Positions 23,113 through 35,336 of a DNA stretch of 64,000 bases are shown one piece after another. Under the pieces are notes generated by a model. It made no database searches. It saw only the letters and a list, made by a program, of their open reading frames with translations, and had not been told where the DNA came from. The DNA is taken from NCBI GenBank assembly GCA_028673005.1, contig CM054113.1:213792417-213856416 (forward strand), read 5' to 3'. This DNA comes from Tanypteryx hageni. Taxonomy: Eukaryota > Arthropoda > Insecta > Odonata > Petaluridae. Within the stretch, counting starts at the first letter, position 1. Each line of letters starts with the position of its first letter. The position numbers and the translations under genes are program-made.

Positions 23113-24130
23113 ACGATGAAAGAAAAGAAAGTGGGTGGCGTCTATTGCAATCGTCCATCCTCCCCCCTCCCTTCCCATCCATTCGTTCGATCGAAAGAGA
23201 AAGAGGAAGTGATTTTCTAAGAGAAACATTGTTTCCCGTATTCCCCGTATCGGAAAAAGGTTTCCCCACCTTCATTATTGGTGTAGCTTGTTATTCTCTT
23301 CCGTTCCTTTCTGACTCCACGTCTTAGAAAACACCTCTATCAATAAAAGATGGGAGCGAAAACACCTTCTACGTCATACAACGTTGAGACTCTCTCTCTC
23401 TCTCTCTATCTATCTTTTATCTATTCTTTTCCTATATCTTTCGCACATCTTTAATGCCAGCCATTTCCCTAAAAGATATGCACCGCCACGTCCGGAAGAT
23501 TGCATGCATCCCAGAGGTTGTGGGAGAGGGCTGGTGGGCGAGGGAACCTTTCATTCTCACCGTGTCAAAAAGAAACAGGACGGATAGAAACAGTGGTGTA
23601 AAATGTGTCGGTGAAGTTCTTATGAGCACGTGCAAGATTCCCTATGTTTTGGAAGGGTATGTCTTTGGATTCAGACGAGCGAGGAGACAATTTTTTTTGG
23701 GAAAGGGCTAACTGATGTGCAGTTTATCGATCTGAAATGTAAAATCGTAGATGGCAATGATATTCCTTTTCAATAGCATTTCTAACTTGACTAAAGTAAA
23801 TGAGACAGGAAGGTAGATCGTGTAATCGAAAGTTTTCAAAGTTTAGACTGGGAGTGATTAAAAAAAGAGAGAATGGATATTTATATTAAGGGGGACATAC
23901 CAAGCAAAGAGCCACGGCCAAACGCGCTGATCTACGTCGAGTAAATAATCCGAATTTTATCATTAAAAAGATATCACAAATTTCAGATTAAGGGCACATA
24001 AAACAAGTGTAGGGAAATATTCATTAATGGATAAAAGGGCAAGCAAATGGAACGTATTGCCTGTGGAAATCTTAAAATCCTTCACGAAAAATTTTAAGAA
24101 TTAGAAAAATAAGCTGAAGGGTTCAGCTTC
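23113..24130. other. AT-rich DNA, nothing recognised
   Basis: It holds a short CT dinucleotide run at about 23392-23412. No gene is supported. Confidence 0.4.
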
Positions 24131-24618
24131 TATAGTTTGGAGCACGAACGAAGGCGGGTGAGTCGAGATAACTGCGCAGAGAGAGAAATACACGTTACAT
24201 TGCTGCCAAACCGCCTTCCTGCATAAGCTTACGCTCGGAAAACAACGCACGAAGTCCTATGCCACAAGCGCTCGCCGTTCGCTCTTGACAGCTGGCAACA
24301 TTGTAACCAGCTTTACGTGTTGCTTCGTCTGCAGTACTGGTACACTTAATATACTATTTATCTTGCTTGTTTGTGCAAAACCTTGCGTTTACTTCCTTCG
24401 CCCTCCATTTTCGAACACTACAAGACGATACTATTTAAATCTCAATCGTAAAACACGAAAATAAACATAAAAATCAAGCCACAAATGTACGTACCGCACG
24501 CCAAGAGCCGCTGTAACTGACTGAAGTTGATTGGCCAAGCGAAGGAGCGAGAGAAACCACGTCACATTCCATCTGCGCATACAGGTGCCACCCGCCTTAG
24601 TTCGTGCTCCCAACTATA
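24131..24618. mobile_element. TIR element of unassigned superfamily (likely TA target)
   Basis: The body is about 24133-24616 (484 bp). The left end TAGTTTGGAGCACGAACGAA, then GGCGGGTG, is matched by the reverse complement of the right end, TAGTTGGGAGCACGAACTAA, then GGCGGGTG, with only two or three mismatches. The flanking dinucleotide TA on both sides (24131-24132, 24617-24618) would fit a Tc1/mariner-type target. The interior is GC-richer than the flanks and encodes nothing recognisable. Confidence 0.8.
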
Positions 24619-25504
24619 ATGTTAATTTCACTATATGCTAAAGACGACGAAGGAGGTGAAGGAAATAGAGGATGGAATTAGGTATATGTGTGTACTTTTC
24701 TTATTCCTTCTTATCCTATAAATTAACTTTTGTATTTTCACAGAAATGCAAGCCTAACGGTAACATATTTTGCATGATATTACAAGGTTGCACAAAGTAT
24801 AGACTAATTTTAAATTCGTTAAACTAATATATCTTCTTGTATGATAGTTGAGGTAGTCGGCATTGTCTGAAACAGTATATAAATGGTAAGTTCATTTATA
24901 AGGTACTATTAATTTTAAATAGTTTCCGATCTTCAGAAGTCATGTAGTTTCAAAATTTTTAATATCCGCTATTTGGATTACAGATGGCAGATAAAAATAA
25001 CTCGGTCTGTCTACTCGGTACTCTCTAACAAGATGACATATTTGGTGGAAAACAACAGAAGTGACGTAACATTGAAAGTTTCAATTAGCAGTAAATGCCG
25101 ATAAAATGGCGGTCTGAAACGCTAACCTACATATGACTTTTTTCTTGGTGCCAAATTTAGTTAGGACCCATTAAGAAACGCAGGCATAAGTAAAAACATA
25201 AAAGAAACTTCCTATGCTGCATATTTAGGTAGTTCACAATCGATTAATTTGCGAGAGTTTAATGAAAATCGATCAAGAGTACCTAAAATCCTCGGAGATT
25301 TTCTATTCAATGTCATTTTTTATAGACACTATCGGCTGTTTCTCGTCTTAATTAACAATTCCTTTCGGTATGATATCCTGAGGCAGCCCAATTAGCGCAC
25401 GCTATCTGTCCTTAACCCTACACAGTCAGTATTTAGAAGTTATATCGCGCTGTAGCTGTCGAGTTCCTTTGAAGCGCCACTAGATTATCTCTTTCGCTCC
25501 CATT
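24619..25504. other. AT-rich DNA, nothing recognised
   Basis: No supported gene or repeat boundary is seen. Confidence 0.4.
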
Positions 25505-25990
25505 ATTTAATTTCTTTAAAGTTCTAACTGTTTTAATTTTATTGGCCTGCGGAAAACTTGTACAAAATTCCTCCTGGAGCGCCTCCAGTCGTTTTTGTTT
25601 CACATCCGCACAAATTAACACATCATGCTTAAGATTTTATGAAAACTTTCCACTCTTGTTTATTCGCTCAGATTTTTTTCTCTCGTATTCTGATTCTTTC
25701 ACACATTCAGGTTTAAAACTTATTAAAACGAATAAAAATCTCGCTTATTTAATTTCTTTAAAGTTCTAACTGTTTTACTTTTATTGGCCTGCGGAAAACT
25801 TGTACAAAATTCCTCCTGAAGCGTCTCCAGTCGTTTTTGTTTCCCATCCGCACATAATTATCATTATCATGCTTAAGATTTTATGAAAACTTTCCACTCT
25901 TGTTTATTCACTCAGATTTTTTTCTCTCCTATTCTGATTCTTTCACACATTTAGGTTTAAAACCTATTTAAACGAATCAAAATCTCGCTT
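25505..25990. repeat. Tandem duplication, two ~242-bp units
   Basis: Unit 1 (25505-25746) and unit 2 (25747-25990) start with the same ATTTAATTTCTTTAAAGTTC and end with AATCTCGCTT. They differ at only a scattering of positions. The junction is exact, so this is a local tandem duplication, not two transposon insertions. It has no coding potential. Confidence 0.95.
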
Positions 25991-26926
25991 GCAGCCGCCA
26001 CCTCTCTAAACAGCACATTTTTATCTGGAGCCGAATGGATTCTTATTAGCATAAAACCCGTCTAACCCTTTTTAGGCCGTTTCTCTCAGGCGACCATATT
26101 CTCGGAGAAATGGATGGCCATTTTAGATAGGTTTGGCTGGATAATGACTATAAGTGAAATCATAAATTACACTCACCCGTTGACTAAGATGGCCCTATCT
26201 CCTTCGAGATCTCCACCTGTAATGAGATGCACAATACTGGCATAAATATTTAATGTTATCTATATATAAAGAATTCGTATTTGATCTATGATAAATATTT
26301 AAATGTGCAGATCATTACCCTAAAGGCATATGCCACCCATATCACTCGTTAAAACTAAAATATACTATGCATTTTACAGATAAATATAATCTTTGCTTTA
26401 ATTTACGTTGTATCATTTCAATAATGTCAAAACATATACTCAATCATCAATATTTATTAATACTTTTACGTCGATTTTTAAGTACATAGTAAAAATTTGA
26501 TAGATTTCTTCATTAATGCAAGTTAATTGTACTTGGTTGCTCGACATAACATTATATCTATCGTTTAAAGCTCAAATATTTATATGAAAGACATTTTGAA
26601 TTCTGTTTATGGAGTTTATATTAAATGTAATTTTTTAAGCATAATTGTTCATGTATTACAGACATACATCGCTATATTGTTGCTCCTTTGTGGTATTTCG
26701 AAGAAAAATACTCCATTATGATAATATTTTTAGCAATACAGAAGACTTAACTTTTTAAAAGGAAACTTTAACTTGAGGCATCCTTCTTGATACATTCGCA
26801 GCCTCCTTATTTCCCGCTATCCCATCCAATTCCCTCCATTATAATAATAGAGAGTAAATTTAATCACGCTAAGTTTAAAGAATTCATCTTCCTTTATGTA
26901 AAATAACGTACCTACGCCTTCCCATA
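25991..26926. other. AT-rich DNA, nothing recognised
   Basis: No supported gene or repeat boundary is seen. Confidence 0.4.
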
Positions 26927-27943
26927 TACAGGGATTCCTCGATTAAAGAACGCCTGATTCAAGAATTTTTATTATAACGCGAACGACAAATTAGAGAACA
27001 CTTTTCGATTTGCGTTAAATTCTATGTCCAGTGTATTTTATAGTTATAACATCAAGAAGGCATTGGAAAACATCGGTCATTCTTAGAATGGAGGAAGCCG
27101 TTCAACCAAGAATATAGTCTGGAAAAATTTGTAACCAGATTGTGTTTGTAGGTTTCGAAGCCGTAAAGGAAAGCGTCAATAGACAGACTGTATAGTTGTC
27201 GAAGGAAGTAGGATTTACCAACGTTGATGGAGAGGAGAGGAGTTTTTGGAATCCCACACAAAGGATCTGACCAACAAAGATCTAATAGAACTGAAATTAC
27301 AAAGAACCACACAGAAAAGAACACGGCGATTCTCCAACACAACCGCCAAAATGAATACTGCAAGGCGCATATCACAAATCTTGATGCTTATTGAACAAAG
27401 GTTAGTAATTTTCAAAGATGACGACCCGAATGTTAAAAGCAGCATCTTTGAGCCGAAAAACTGAAAATGCTCTTCGTTGCTATAGGGAAAAATGAAGAAG
27501 ACACAAGATAAGCAGACGTCACTTGATGCTTTCTTCAAACCGATGGTCCGTGCAACTCTTCAACATTCTCCCTCAGAAACTGACTCATCTCAAATAGCGA
27601 GTTTCTCGTCCTTAGTCCCAAAGCTCAACACGATAAATTGGTCTTAGTATTAAGTTAGTGCCTAGAAATCCTTTGTTATTTTTTATTTACACTGTACTAT
27701 TATTAGCAATTATTGCTCAATATAACGCACATGTATATTGCTTATTTACATAGCTTCATTGCATTCTAAATTTATATAAAATAAGCATGTATTACTACGT
27801 ATATGCGTTTACTCGAGTTACCAGAGAGCATCTCTATTTATTGCCTTTAAATTAACGGAAAAGTCATTTTCGTTTTACGAATTTTTGTTTAACGAACCAC
27901 TTTTCAGGAACGCATCCCTTTCGGCAAACAAGGAATTCCTGTA
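26927..27943 (+). mobile_element. Tigger/pogo-like element, internally deleted
   Basis: The body is 26929-27941 (1013 bp). The left end CAGGGATTCCTCG is the near-inverse of the right end CGAGG-like CAAGGAATTCCTG, and TA flanks both sides (26927-26928 and 27942-27943), the standard pogo/Tigger target duplication. Full Tigger elements are about 2.5 kb with a DDE transposase of about 500 residues. Here only the C-terminal third of the coding region remains. Confidence 0.88.
27200..27647 (+). pseudogene. Tigger (JRK-like) transposase C-terminal fragment
   Basis: In one plus-strand frame the sequence reads LESHTKDLTNKDLIELKLQR, then ARRISQILMLIEQRLVIF with DDDPNVK. It ends QTSLDAFFKPMVR, then a serine-rich tail and a stop at 27645-27647. 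These are the conserved C-terminal landmarks of pogo/Tigger and JRKL-type transposases: the SH-(K/E)-LT-DL-EL block, the helix before DPN, and the QTSLD-FF end. The DNA-binding CENP-B-like domain and the DDE catalytic core are deleted, apart from decayed traces upstream (about 27050-27200). Stops at 27462-27464 and near 27483 break the frame. It cannot be an active transposase. Confidence 0.85.
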
Positions 27944-28473
27944 TGGAAGGTGTCTTAACCTCTTTATATTACTCAGTTACTTTCAACGATCATTCCGCAG
28001 GCCGATAGTCTAAAATAAGAATAAAGTTTTCTAGGACATATCTCTGCTGGCACCACTTCCTTTGGCATATTTCTTGTTGCTCGTGCAAAGGACACCTTTT
28101 GCGATGAAAACGCATTTAGGGGCCTAATTATAAACCTAAAAGACGGTTTTCCGATGCTTTTTTTCTCTAATCTTATCTTTATTAGCAAATATTTAGTGAG
28201 TAGAATATAGCTCGAGGTTGAGTTTTGGATTCAAAGCTCTGGGCTGAAGTTTCGTTTATTTTCTCGGAAAGCTTTCGCGGGAATACGTCAAGTAAGGCGA
28301 AAGACGAAGAACGTAAGATTAAGAATTCAAAATATTTTTAAATATTTTTACGTGATGCTCATCTCCGTTTTTTCATCTTCGGGCAAATTAATATTAATAA
28401 ACGTAAGAGAATAGCATTAAACTGAAACCGCCTCCTTTCCCTCACCTTCATTTAATATTCTCGGTTGTCAAAA
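27944..28473. other. AT-rich DNA, nothing recognised
   Basis: No supported gene is seen. Confidence 0.4.
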
Positions 28474-28786
28474 CTCTACTGCAGTGTTTCCTAAACTAAG
28501 TACCGCTGCACGCTGGAGTGTCGCAGTTGTTTCTAAGCGGTTTCGCAAAAAACGTTGTTAAGCAAATAAATCAATGGCTCTGAAATGTGGGTAGGCCATT
28601 GGGGAAATAACCTTTGCTCTAATAAATTGACTATAGTGTAGCACCAAGAAATGGATGCGTCTAAAGGTTGTGATACCCGTACGCATAGATATAAAACCTT
28701 GCTTCAAGTTGAAGGTTCCGCGAAATTCTGTTTATCTATGAAAGGGTTCCGCGCCTACAAAAAGTTTGGGAGCCATTTTTCTACCG
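28474..28786. mobile_element. hAT-type MITE
   Basis: The body is about 28482-28778 (297 bp). It starts CAGTGTTTCCTAAACTAAGT with GTACCGC words. Near the right end GGGTTCCGCGCC and AAAAAGTTTGGGAG are the expected complements of a common hAT end (CAGTGTTTCCCAAACTT). The flanking octamers CTCTACTG and TTCTACCG agree at 6 of 8 bases. The last few bases of the right terminus are mutated, so that boundary is inferred. Confidence 0.75.
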
Positions 28787-28887
28787 GCTTTGCCACCCGC
28801 CGTCGATCAAGGAAAATAGAGGAATGGAAGTTAGGCAGCCAGAGATGCTAGAATGCTGTGCGGGTGGCAAATGTATCAGGCCGGTAC
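28785..28887. repeat. Short imperfect inverted repeat
   Basis: TACCGGCTTTGCCACCCGC on the left faces GCGGGTGGCAAA and GGCCGGTA on the right, about 55 bases apart. It directly abuts the hAT MITE. It may be a small foldback element. Confidence 0.5.
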
Positions 28888-30520
28888 GGACGATTTTCGT
28901 CTTTAGGAGTCCGTGAGCGCATGAGTCGAGGATGATGATTAGCCATTAATGCATATATGGTTCACTGTAACACATATATGGTTTAATGTAATTATTACGA
29001 CTGTATGTTGGCGCATCATAACGACTACAGAGAGACATTCGTGTTACTATTCGTCGAAATTTACCATAATGGCATTAAATGTTTATATCGAGACAAAAAT
29101 ATGATAGGAACCTTACAGAGGAAGATAAAACGAGAGAAACTCTAGCAGGGTAGAGAAAATTGCTAAATATATCCGACATTCGACAGAGAAATTGCTTACA
29201 CGAATAAGTATGAAATGTTTTGTTTAAACTTTTATTTGATTCTATTAGAATATAATACCCACATATCTACCTATATAACGTTTGAAAACAAATTCCTACG
29301 TAAATTTATGAAGATAAAGCATTGGAACTGCATGTATTTTTCATTTAATCCTTTTATATGATCTGGGGTGAGTAAAATGTGGTTGCTTGAGGAGGTACAG
29401 ACGATGGTATACTAGACATAATTCATTCGTTGAAAATTGTGACAAGATACATAAAGAGACCTGAAGATTTGATTGAATTTATGGATGGAAATCAGAAATT
29501 TCTGCGAAAGTTATAACAAATATTCTGTCATGTAGCGGATTCTATATCTCTTTTTAAGATTCGTTTTTAGCAATTTTAGGTTTTCGATGAGGCTTAATTT
29601 GTAATGAATGAATCTCAGAAACAAAGCATTATATAATTTCATAAATTAATCATTGTCTGAATATCCGGCTCCTATATTCCATTTTTTATTCGAAAGTGAT
29701 AAAACGCCAATCGTGTCTACGCAGCAACTCCGAATCACTTTTCCCATAGATCTACACATTGAGAAGAAGGTTATTTTTATGCAGAATACGAAACACATTA
29801 CGAATACTTAGCATGTAATAAAACCTGAATAAAATTAAAACATGATGCTGAACAAAAATATTTCCTGTGCAAATATCTCCATTTAATGAAAATATTTTCA
29901 GAATACTTAATTTTACACTAATACTTCTAGTTCATGGGTGTCTAATAGGATGCCGATGCTTGCCAAACATAACATTTGCCACACAATACGAAATATATGA
30001 AATGATAATAAATAGAAGGCGCAATATTTTGAATGTACGTGCGTTTGAGGTAATTTGACAACAGACACGACTGATAATGTGCACAGCAAATCAAAATAAC
30101 ATATGAATTTTGAAGCGCTGACACCAAAGTAATACTTAATTCTTATACTTCCAACATTTATTAGACCCCAAATCGTTTATTGTGGAAAATATTTTCCACG
30201 CATCGAAAGGATTTCAATTTAAAATATTTCTTCAAAATTAGAAGCGGAAATATAACTGATGAATACCAACAATTCGCCGCAACCATATGGCCGATTCGTT
30301 TTATATGGCGAGATAGCAACGCATTACACATTTATCTACATAATGCCACACTCGTTAAGTACAGCAGTTTAGCCAATGTCTTTCGATAGGTTTTGTAACT
30401 TTGTCCGCTTTATGATGATTTTTTGTGTTCCATCCACTTTAAGGTTAACCTAAATTTGCCTTGGAAAAACTTAACTTTTTTTTATCCTTATCACATTTCG
30501 GCCAGTTTTTAAGGGGTATA
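28888..30520. other. AT-rich DNA, nothing recognised
   Basis: No supported gene or element termini are seen. Confidence 0.4.
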
Positions 30521-30850
30521 TCGTAAAGCAGAGTTCGGGAAAATTTTCTGCACGGCGGGCCACATTTTCAGTTTTGAGTGCTTTGGAGGGCCGCATTGGA
30601 AGCCAAGAAAGCCTCGGCGGGCCGGATGAGTGAGTAAATCAGAAGTTATCTCGAGTCTCTGTGGTCTAATATAAGCAAAAACCAAGTCTACATAACTTAC
30701 TAGTATCAAAACTTCACAGCTTGTTGGGAAAATAAAACATTACCTATATGAAATTTTTCCCTTTTCATTACAGCTTCGTTGGCCGCATAAATTGCTCTCG
30801 GAGGCCGCAGATGGCCCGCGGGCTGTAGGTTACCAACCACTGTTATAAAG
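30521..30850. mobile_element. hAT-type MITE
   Basis: The body is about 30529-30842 (314 bp). The left end is CAGAGTTCGGGAAA with GGCGGGCC nearby. The right end has GGCCCGCGGGCTGTAGG and then TAACCAACCACTG-type sequence, the inverse of a standard hAT end CAGTGGTTGG. The flanking octamers TCGTAAAG and TTATAAAG agree at 6 of 8 bases. It has no coding capacity. Confidence 0.8.
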
Positions 30851-32389
30851 GGAATGAGACGCCGAAGTATCAGGGAGGTTTAAGACTTTCTGGCGAGAGG
30901 ATACGTGATTTGTTATTCCTATTATGATTGAAATAAATTGACCAATGTTATAGAAAACGAAATTGTTTAGAAGCACTCTATCGAAAAAATTTCTTTATTT
31001 TTTTTCGCTAGACTAGAGAACCGCCTTAAGCATTGTAAATTTTCCATTAGCATAAATCAAGGGGTTATCTGTATAAAGTAATAAAACTGTATTTTCACCA
31101 AAGTTCATGATTTCCCTGAGGGTTTTTAGCAGTCATTTCGAAGCTTGCTTGCTTTCCCTCTTTTTCCCTTGCAAAGAAAGGGTGAAATTGTTTAGAATGT
31201 GCGCACCCACCCATACACACAAGCCTCTGTCTGACTTCCTTTCTTTTCCCTCACATTACGCGGGATCATGAATAATTCTTATCTCTGGCCTCTCTCCCTG
31301 CGATGACGAGAGGGACGTACGCCGTTGAGGACTCAAATGGGGCCGTGAAAGAGAGGCCGTCGAGAGGCGAAAAGGGTAGAGGGGGTGAACTAGTGGCGAC
31401 ATTATACCCGCATATACACACGTGTGTGTATATATATATGTATGTAGGCGCGAGGGAATATCAATGGATTCTGCGCGGTGTAGTGTGCCATTGTCGGCAC
31501 GATCCCAAATCCCCATTTCGCCTACGCCGGCGCAATTTGAATATTTATCTTTTGCGAACAAAACATCAAAATACTGATCGTGCCCGAAGGCATTAATTAT
31601 GCAGGTTAAGCCAGAAATATTTTTGTTAGCGCATGTGATTTGATTTAATCTCAAATTTGCAGAAAAAACTTATTTTTTATTCTTGAAGCATTCAAAGTAG
31701 ATTTTTAACTTAAGCTGTACGCACCGAACTAATCAAAATCCATTTTCAATAAACCTACATATTTTAAACCGAGAAAATTTGTACATTAATACTTAAAATT
31801 TTAAGTGTAAACATACAAATTCTCTCATTTTAGAATATGGAGAGATTCCACAAAAAAATACCTGAAACTGTAAACTTTGTTACGCCTATACTAAAACCAC
31901 AACTTCATTTTGAGGAAATTGATTCCAAAAGCTTTATTTCCCTACATTATCAACAGCTGCCTCAATATTTTGATCTCTAGAGAAAAACGCGCGGATAAAA
32001 AAAGAGCAGCGTCACCAAAAAATATTAAAGGTTAAGTGTTTATCGAATAAATACGGATGTCCTCGAAATTTCAACTTTTCGTGAAGAGCGGCAATCGAGT
32101 GACAATCGCCAGTGCGAAAACAAACAACAAAATCACCCCAACTAGAGACCATAAATTTCTATTTGAAGCGGCCGACCGAAGTAGCTTTATTACGTACACG
32201 TGCGAGAATCGCCAAAAGAGCATAATGGGAGAAGCGCGGGGGGCGCAAAATAAGGAGCGAAAAAGATTAGAGAAACGGAGAGGAGAAAGAGAAACGACGA
32301 CGCGACGCTCGCACAAACAAATAAAGACGCACTCCCGATTATGCATCAGAGGAACACGTAACGATGCGACCGCTTCTACGAAAACAGCT
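30851..32389. other. Mixed DNA with a GC-richer patch
   Basis: 31188-31530 is GC-richer and includes a GT/TA dinucleotide run at about 31418-31444. 32057-32390 is open on the plus strand but runs into low-complexity purines. I recognise no domain in either. Confidence 0.35.
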
Positions 32390-32686
32390 CGAGGAAGAGG
32401 AGAGGGAGGGAGAGAGGGAGGGGGAAAGAAGGAGGAAGGGAGGGAGAGAGGGAGGGAGGGAGAGAGGAAGTGAGGGGGAGAGGGGAAGGGAGGGGAGAGG
32501 GGGAGAGAGGGAGGGAGAGAGAAAGGGAGGGAGAGAGGAAGGGAGGGAGAGAGGAAGGGAGAGGGAGAGAGGAAGGGAGAGGGAGAGAGGAAGGGAGGGG
32601 AAGAGAGAAAGGGAGGGAGGAAAGGAGGGGGAGAGGGGGAGAGAGGGAGGAGGAAGGGAGGGAGGGAGGGAGGAAGCGAGGGATTG
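32390..32686. repeat. Polypurine tract (GGGA/GAGG units)
   Basis: It is almost entirely A and G on the plus strand, built from GAGGGAGG and GAGAGGGA words. It ends exactly where LINE family C begins, and the same kind of sequence resumes on the far side at 35340. Confidence 0.95.
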
Positions 32687-33102
32687 ACTGATTGATTGAT
32701 TTGGTCTTTATTTAGGGCGAGATTGAGAATAAGAAGTCCCATCTTCCCCCTAACCCCTCGTAATGAAACATACAATGATACATAGAACATTATGTAAATA
32801 CAAGTAATACAAGTATTGGAAAAGAAAAGATGTAATTTTGTGGGAAAAATAGGACTGCTGAATAATGAAATCCATATAAAAAACCCACTGCAGGAAAACA
32901 CCCACACAAGAAGGAGGGTGTGAAAAACCTGCGAAACCTACTTAGATTAACTAAAGACATCAATAAATGAAATTTAGAACAAAATACATGAAAATTTGGC
33001 ACAATACGAATAGATCATTGATGGAATGAACATATCAAAATGACTAAATGAATACATATTTACATCGTTATGGCTAAACATGATAGAGGAGAAAAAAAAT
33101 CA

Positions 33103-33222
33103 AATGAATAAAATAAAATCACAATAAATGAATAAAATAAAATAACAATAAATGAATAAAATAAAATAACAATAAATGAATAAAACAAAATAACAATAAA
33201 TTAATAAAATAAAATAACAAAG
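33103..33222. repeat. 24-bp minisatellite, five units, in the LINE 3' UTR
   Basis: Five head-to-tail 24-base units begin at 33103, 33127, 33151, 33175 and 33199. Each has the form AATGAATAAAATAAAATAAC then AATA, with one or a few changes in each outer unit. It lies in the 3' UTR of LINE family C, just past the end of its reading frame. Confidence 0.9.
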
Positions 33223-35330
33223 TATAAATCAAGCACAATAAGTATTGTTTTGTCAAAATCAAGATTAAGAAACATAGAAGCATTAAGCGTGTTTAACTGT
33301 TCCTTTGAAAGGATAAGAGGGATTGATAGCAGTGTCGTTTGAATGATGAGAGCGAGTACAAATTTTTTAGTTTGGGAAAGTTCGTTCCATAGTCTGCAAG
33401 CGGTTACAATGAAGGACTTGCTGAAAATTACTGTTCTGTGATGAGAAATAATGAATTTACGGCTCCCTCTGGTATTACGATTATGTACAGTGTCTATACT
33501 TCTGAATTTCGTGGAAAGATAATGTGGATTGTTAGAAGTAAGTAATTGGTATAGTAAGGAAAGCAAGCCTCGCCTTCGGGACTCCAAATTTAACCAGTTT
33601 AGTTTCACGAGTGAACCAGAAATGTGGTCTGATTTCTTCAGATTAAAAATATATCTAATGCACGCGTTATGTGTTCTCTGAATCTTTAACGACGACTCTT
33701 GAGATAAATCTTGGTACGCTATATCAACATAGTCAAAATGTGGAATAATGAGTGACGTTACCAGATGCTTCTTTAGAGAAACCGGAGTACTGCTACTTAA
33801 CTTCCTAAGTAAGTGAAGAGATGAGTTTACTGCTCTACGCATTTATAACATGTGGGGACCAATAGAAGATTTCATCTATAAGCAATTATCGATTTTTTAC
33901 CACTTTACAATAAGGTATAGTTGACTTTGCTATAATGATCGGTATTCTTTGGGATTGATTAATAGCGGGTAATATCTTGGGGGAACTAATTAAGATAGCC
34001 TGTGATTTTTCTGGATTGATACTAAGAAAAATTTTATTGCTCCAGTTTTCTAGTATTTCTAAGTCCTTATTGATATTCTTTAGGGTTCTCGCGAGATTGT
34101 TTGCGGTAGAACTTGAATATATTTGCAAGTCATCTGCATAAAGGTGATGATTGCAGTATTTAATGGACAAGGAGCAGTCATTTATGTACAACGAAAATAG
34201 TAGGGGACCCAAAATTGAGCCATGTTAATAAGTCAATCAGAGGAAGAATTAATGGAAATCACTTGTTGGTAACGATCGCTTAAATAAGAAGATATCCAAT
34301 TTATGGCTGACGGCGAGAAATTCATTGCGAGCAGTTTAGACAGCAGAACATCTTTGTCTATCTAGTCGAAAGCTTTACTGAAATCCAGTAGTACTAGAAT
34401 TGTAACTTCCCTTTCGTCCATTGCGCGGCGAATGTCATCGGTGATTTTGCAAGAGTAGTGGTGGTTCTGTAGGATTTACGAAAGCCAGATTGAAAGAGAT
34501 CTAGCAATTGATTTTGATTAAGAAAGAACGTGATTTGTTCATCTGCTAATTTTTCTAAGGCTTTTGATAAGGTAGGCAAAAAGCTAATTGGGCGGAAATC
34601 GTTGATTTCAGTCGATTGCGATTTCTTTGGTAATGGCCTTATGAAAGCGCGTTTCCATTACACTGGAAATTTTTATTGAGTAGTTAAATATATTAGTTAT
34701 TATTGGCAGAATAATATGTATCAATTTCTTGATGAAGATAGTAGGTATGCCATCTGACCCTTGAGCTTTAGATTTAATTTTTCGAAATGCATGGAGCACT
34801 TGGAATTGAGTGACCGGAATGAACCTTAACGGGTTAAAATCCTCGTTTGATTTTTCGGCTGCGGCAGTGATCGAATTAATAACTTCCCTTTTTATTCTAT
34901 CATTAATGACATCCTAGGGTGTAGAGAATTTAGAATTTAACGAGTCTAATGATATGTATGGAGGCAGTATAAAGTCATTTTGTTAGCCAATACCAATCGA
35001 CGTAAGTTTTTTCCAAATAATCGAAGGTGATTCGTTCGGACTAGGTATTGAATTAATAAATCTATATTTTGAATTTCTGATTAGCTGTTTCGTTTTGTTT
35101 CTACTGTGCTTATATTTGTCGAAAATATTATCGTTATTAGTTCTTTTGAACAAATGAAAAACCGAATCGCGATGCGCCATCATTCTTTTAATTTCGTCAT
35201 TAAGCCAGGGAGCGCGAGGTTTGGAAATGCGAATGGTATTTTCAGGTGCAAAGTGGTCAAGTAACTGAATTAATCAAGTGTTTAAGACTTCAGTTTTTTT
35301 ATCAATATCATGGATAAATTCAATGGTATA
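33201..35330 (-). pseudogene. Reverse transcriptase, LINE family C (many frame breaks)
   Basis: Separate minus-strand frames form one decayed ORF2. Near 35330-34983 sits the linker between endonuclease and reverse transcriptase (PRAPWLNDEIKRMMAHRD). At 34799-34608 is IKSKAQGSDGIPTIFIKK. At 34579-34394 is KALEKLADEQ and QSGFRKSYRTTTTLAK. At 34212-33886 is GPLLFSLYINDCSL with the intact catalytic YADD at 34129-34140. At 33842-33201 is a C-terminal region with LIIPHFDYVDIAY and the LNWLNLESRRRGLLSLLYQL stretch common in Jockey/CR1-like proteins. Each junction is a stop or frameshift, so it is inactive. It looks older than family D. Clade placement is tentative. Confidence 0.85.
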
Positions 35331-35336
35331 CCACGG

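Larger units (their letters stand above)
32687..35336 (-). mobile_element. LINE family C, minus strand, inside a polypurine tract
   Basis: Read on the minus strand, coding remnants run from about 35330 to 33200, followed by an AT-rich 3' UTR. The terminus is AATAAAGACCAAATCAATCA with further AATC units (32687-32715 on the plus strand). Both ends abut (GAGGGAGG)-type purine sequence, so the insertion split one purine tract. Target duplications cannot be read because the flank is itself repetitive. The upstream part of ORF2 (endonuclease) and any ORF1 are absent. Confidence 0.85.

Noticed and set aside
22715..23119. Open frames on both strands in the CT-rich tract (Pro/Ser-rich and Gly/Glu-rich)
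   Set aside because: They are low-complexity by-products of a stop-poor C/T-only sequence.
32071..32907. A 278-codon minus-strand open frame rich in Ser, Pro and Phe
   Set aside because: It is the translation of the polypurine tract and adjoining LINE tail; no domain, and the composition follows the repeat.
33103..33222. Regular repeats considered as a CRISPR array
   Set aside because: The units are directly adjacent with no unique spacers, and the context is a eukaryotic LINE.
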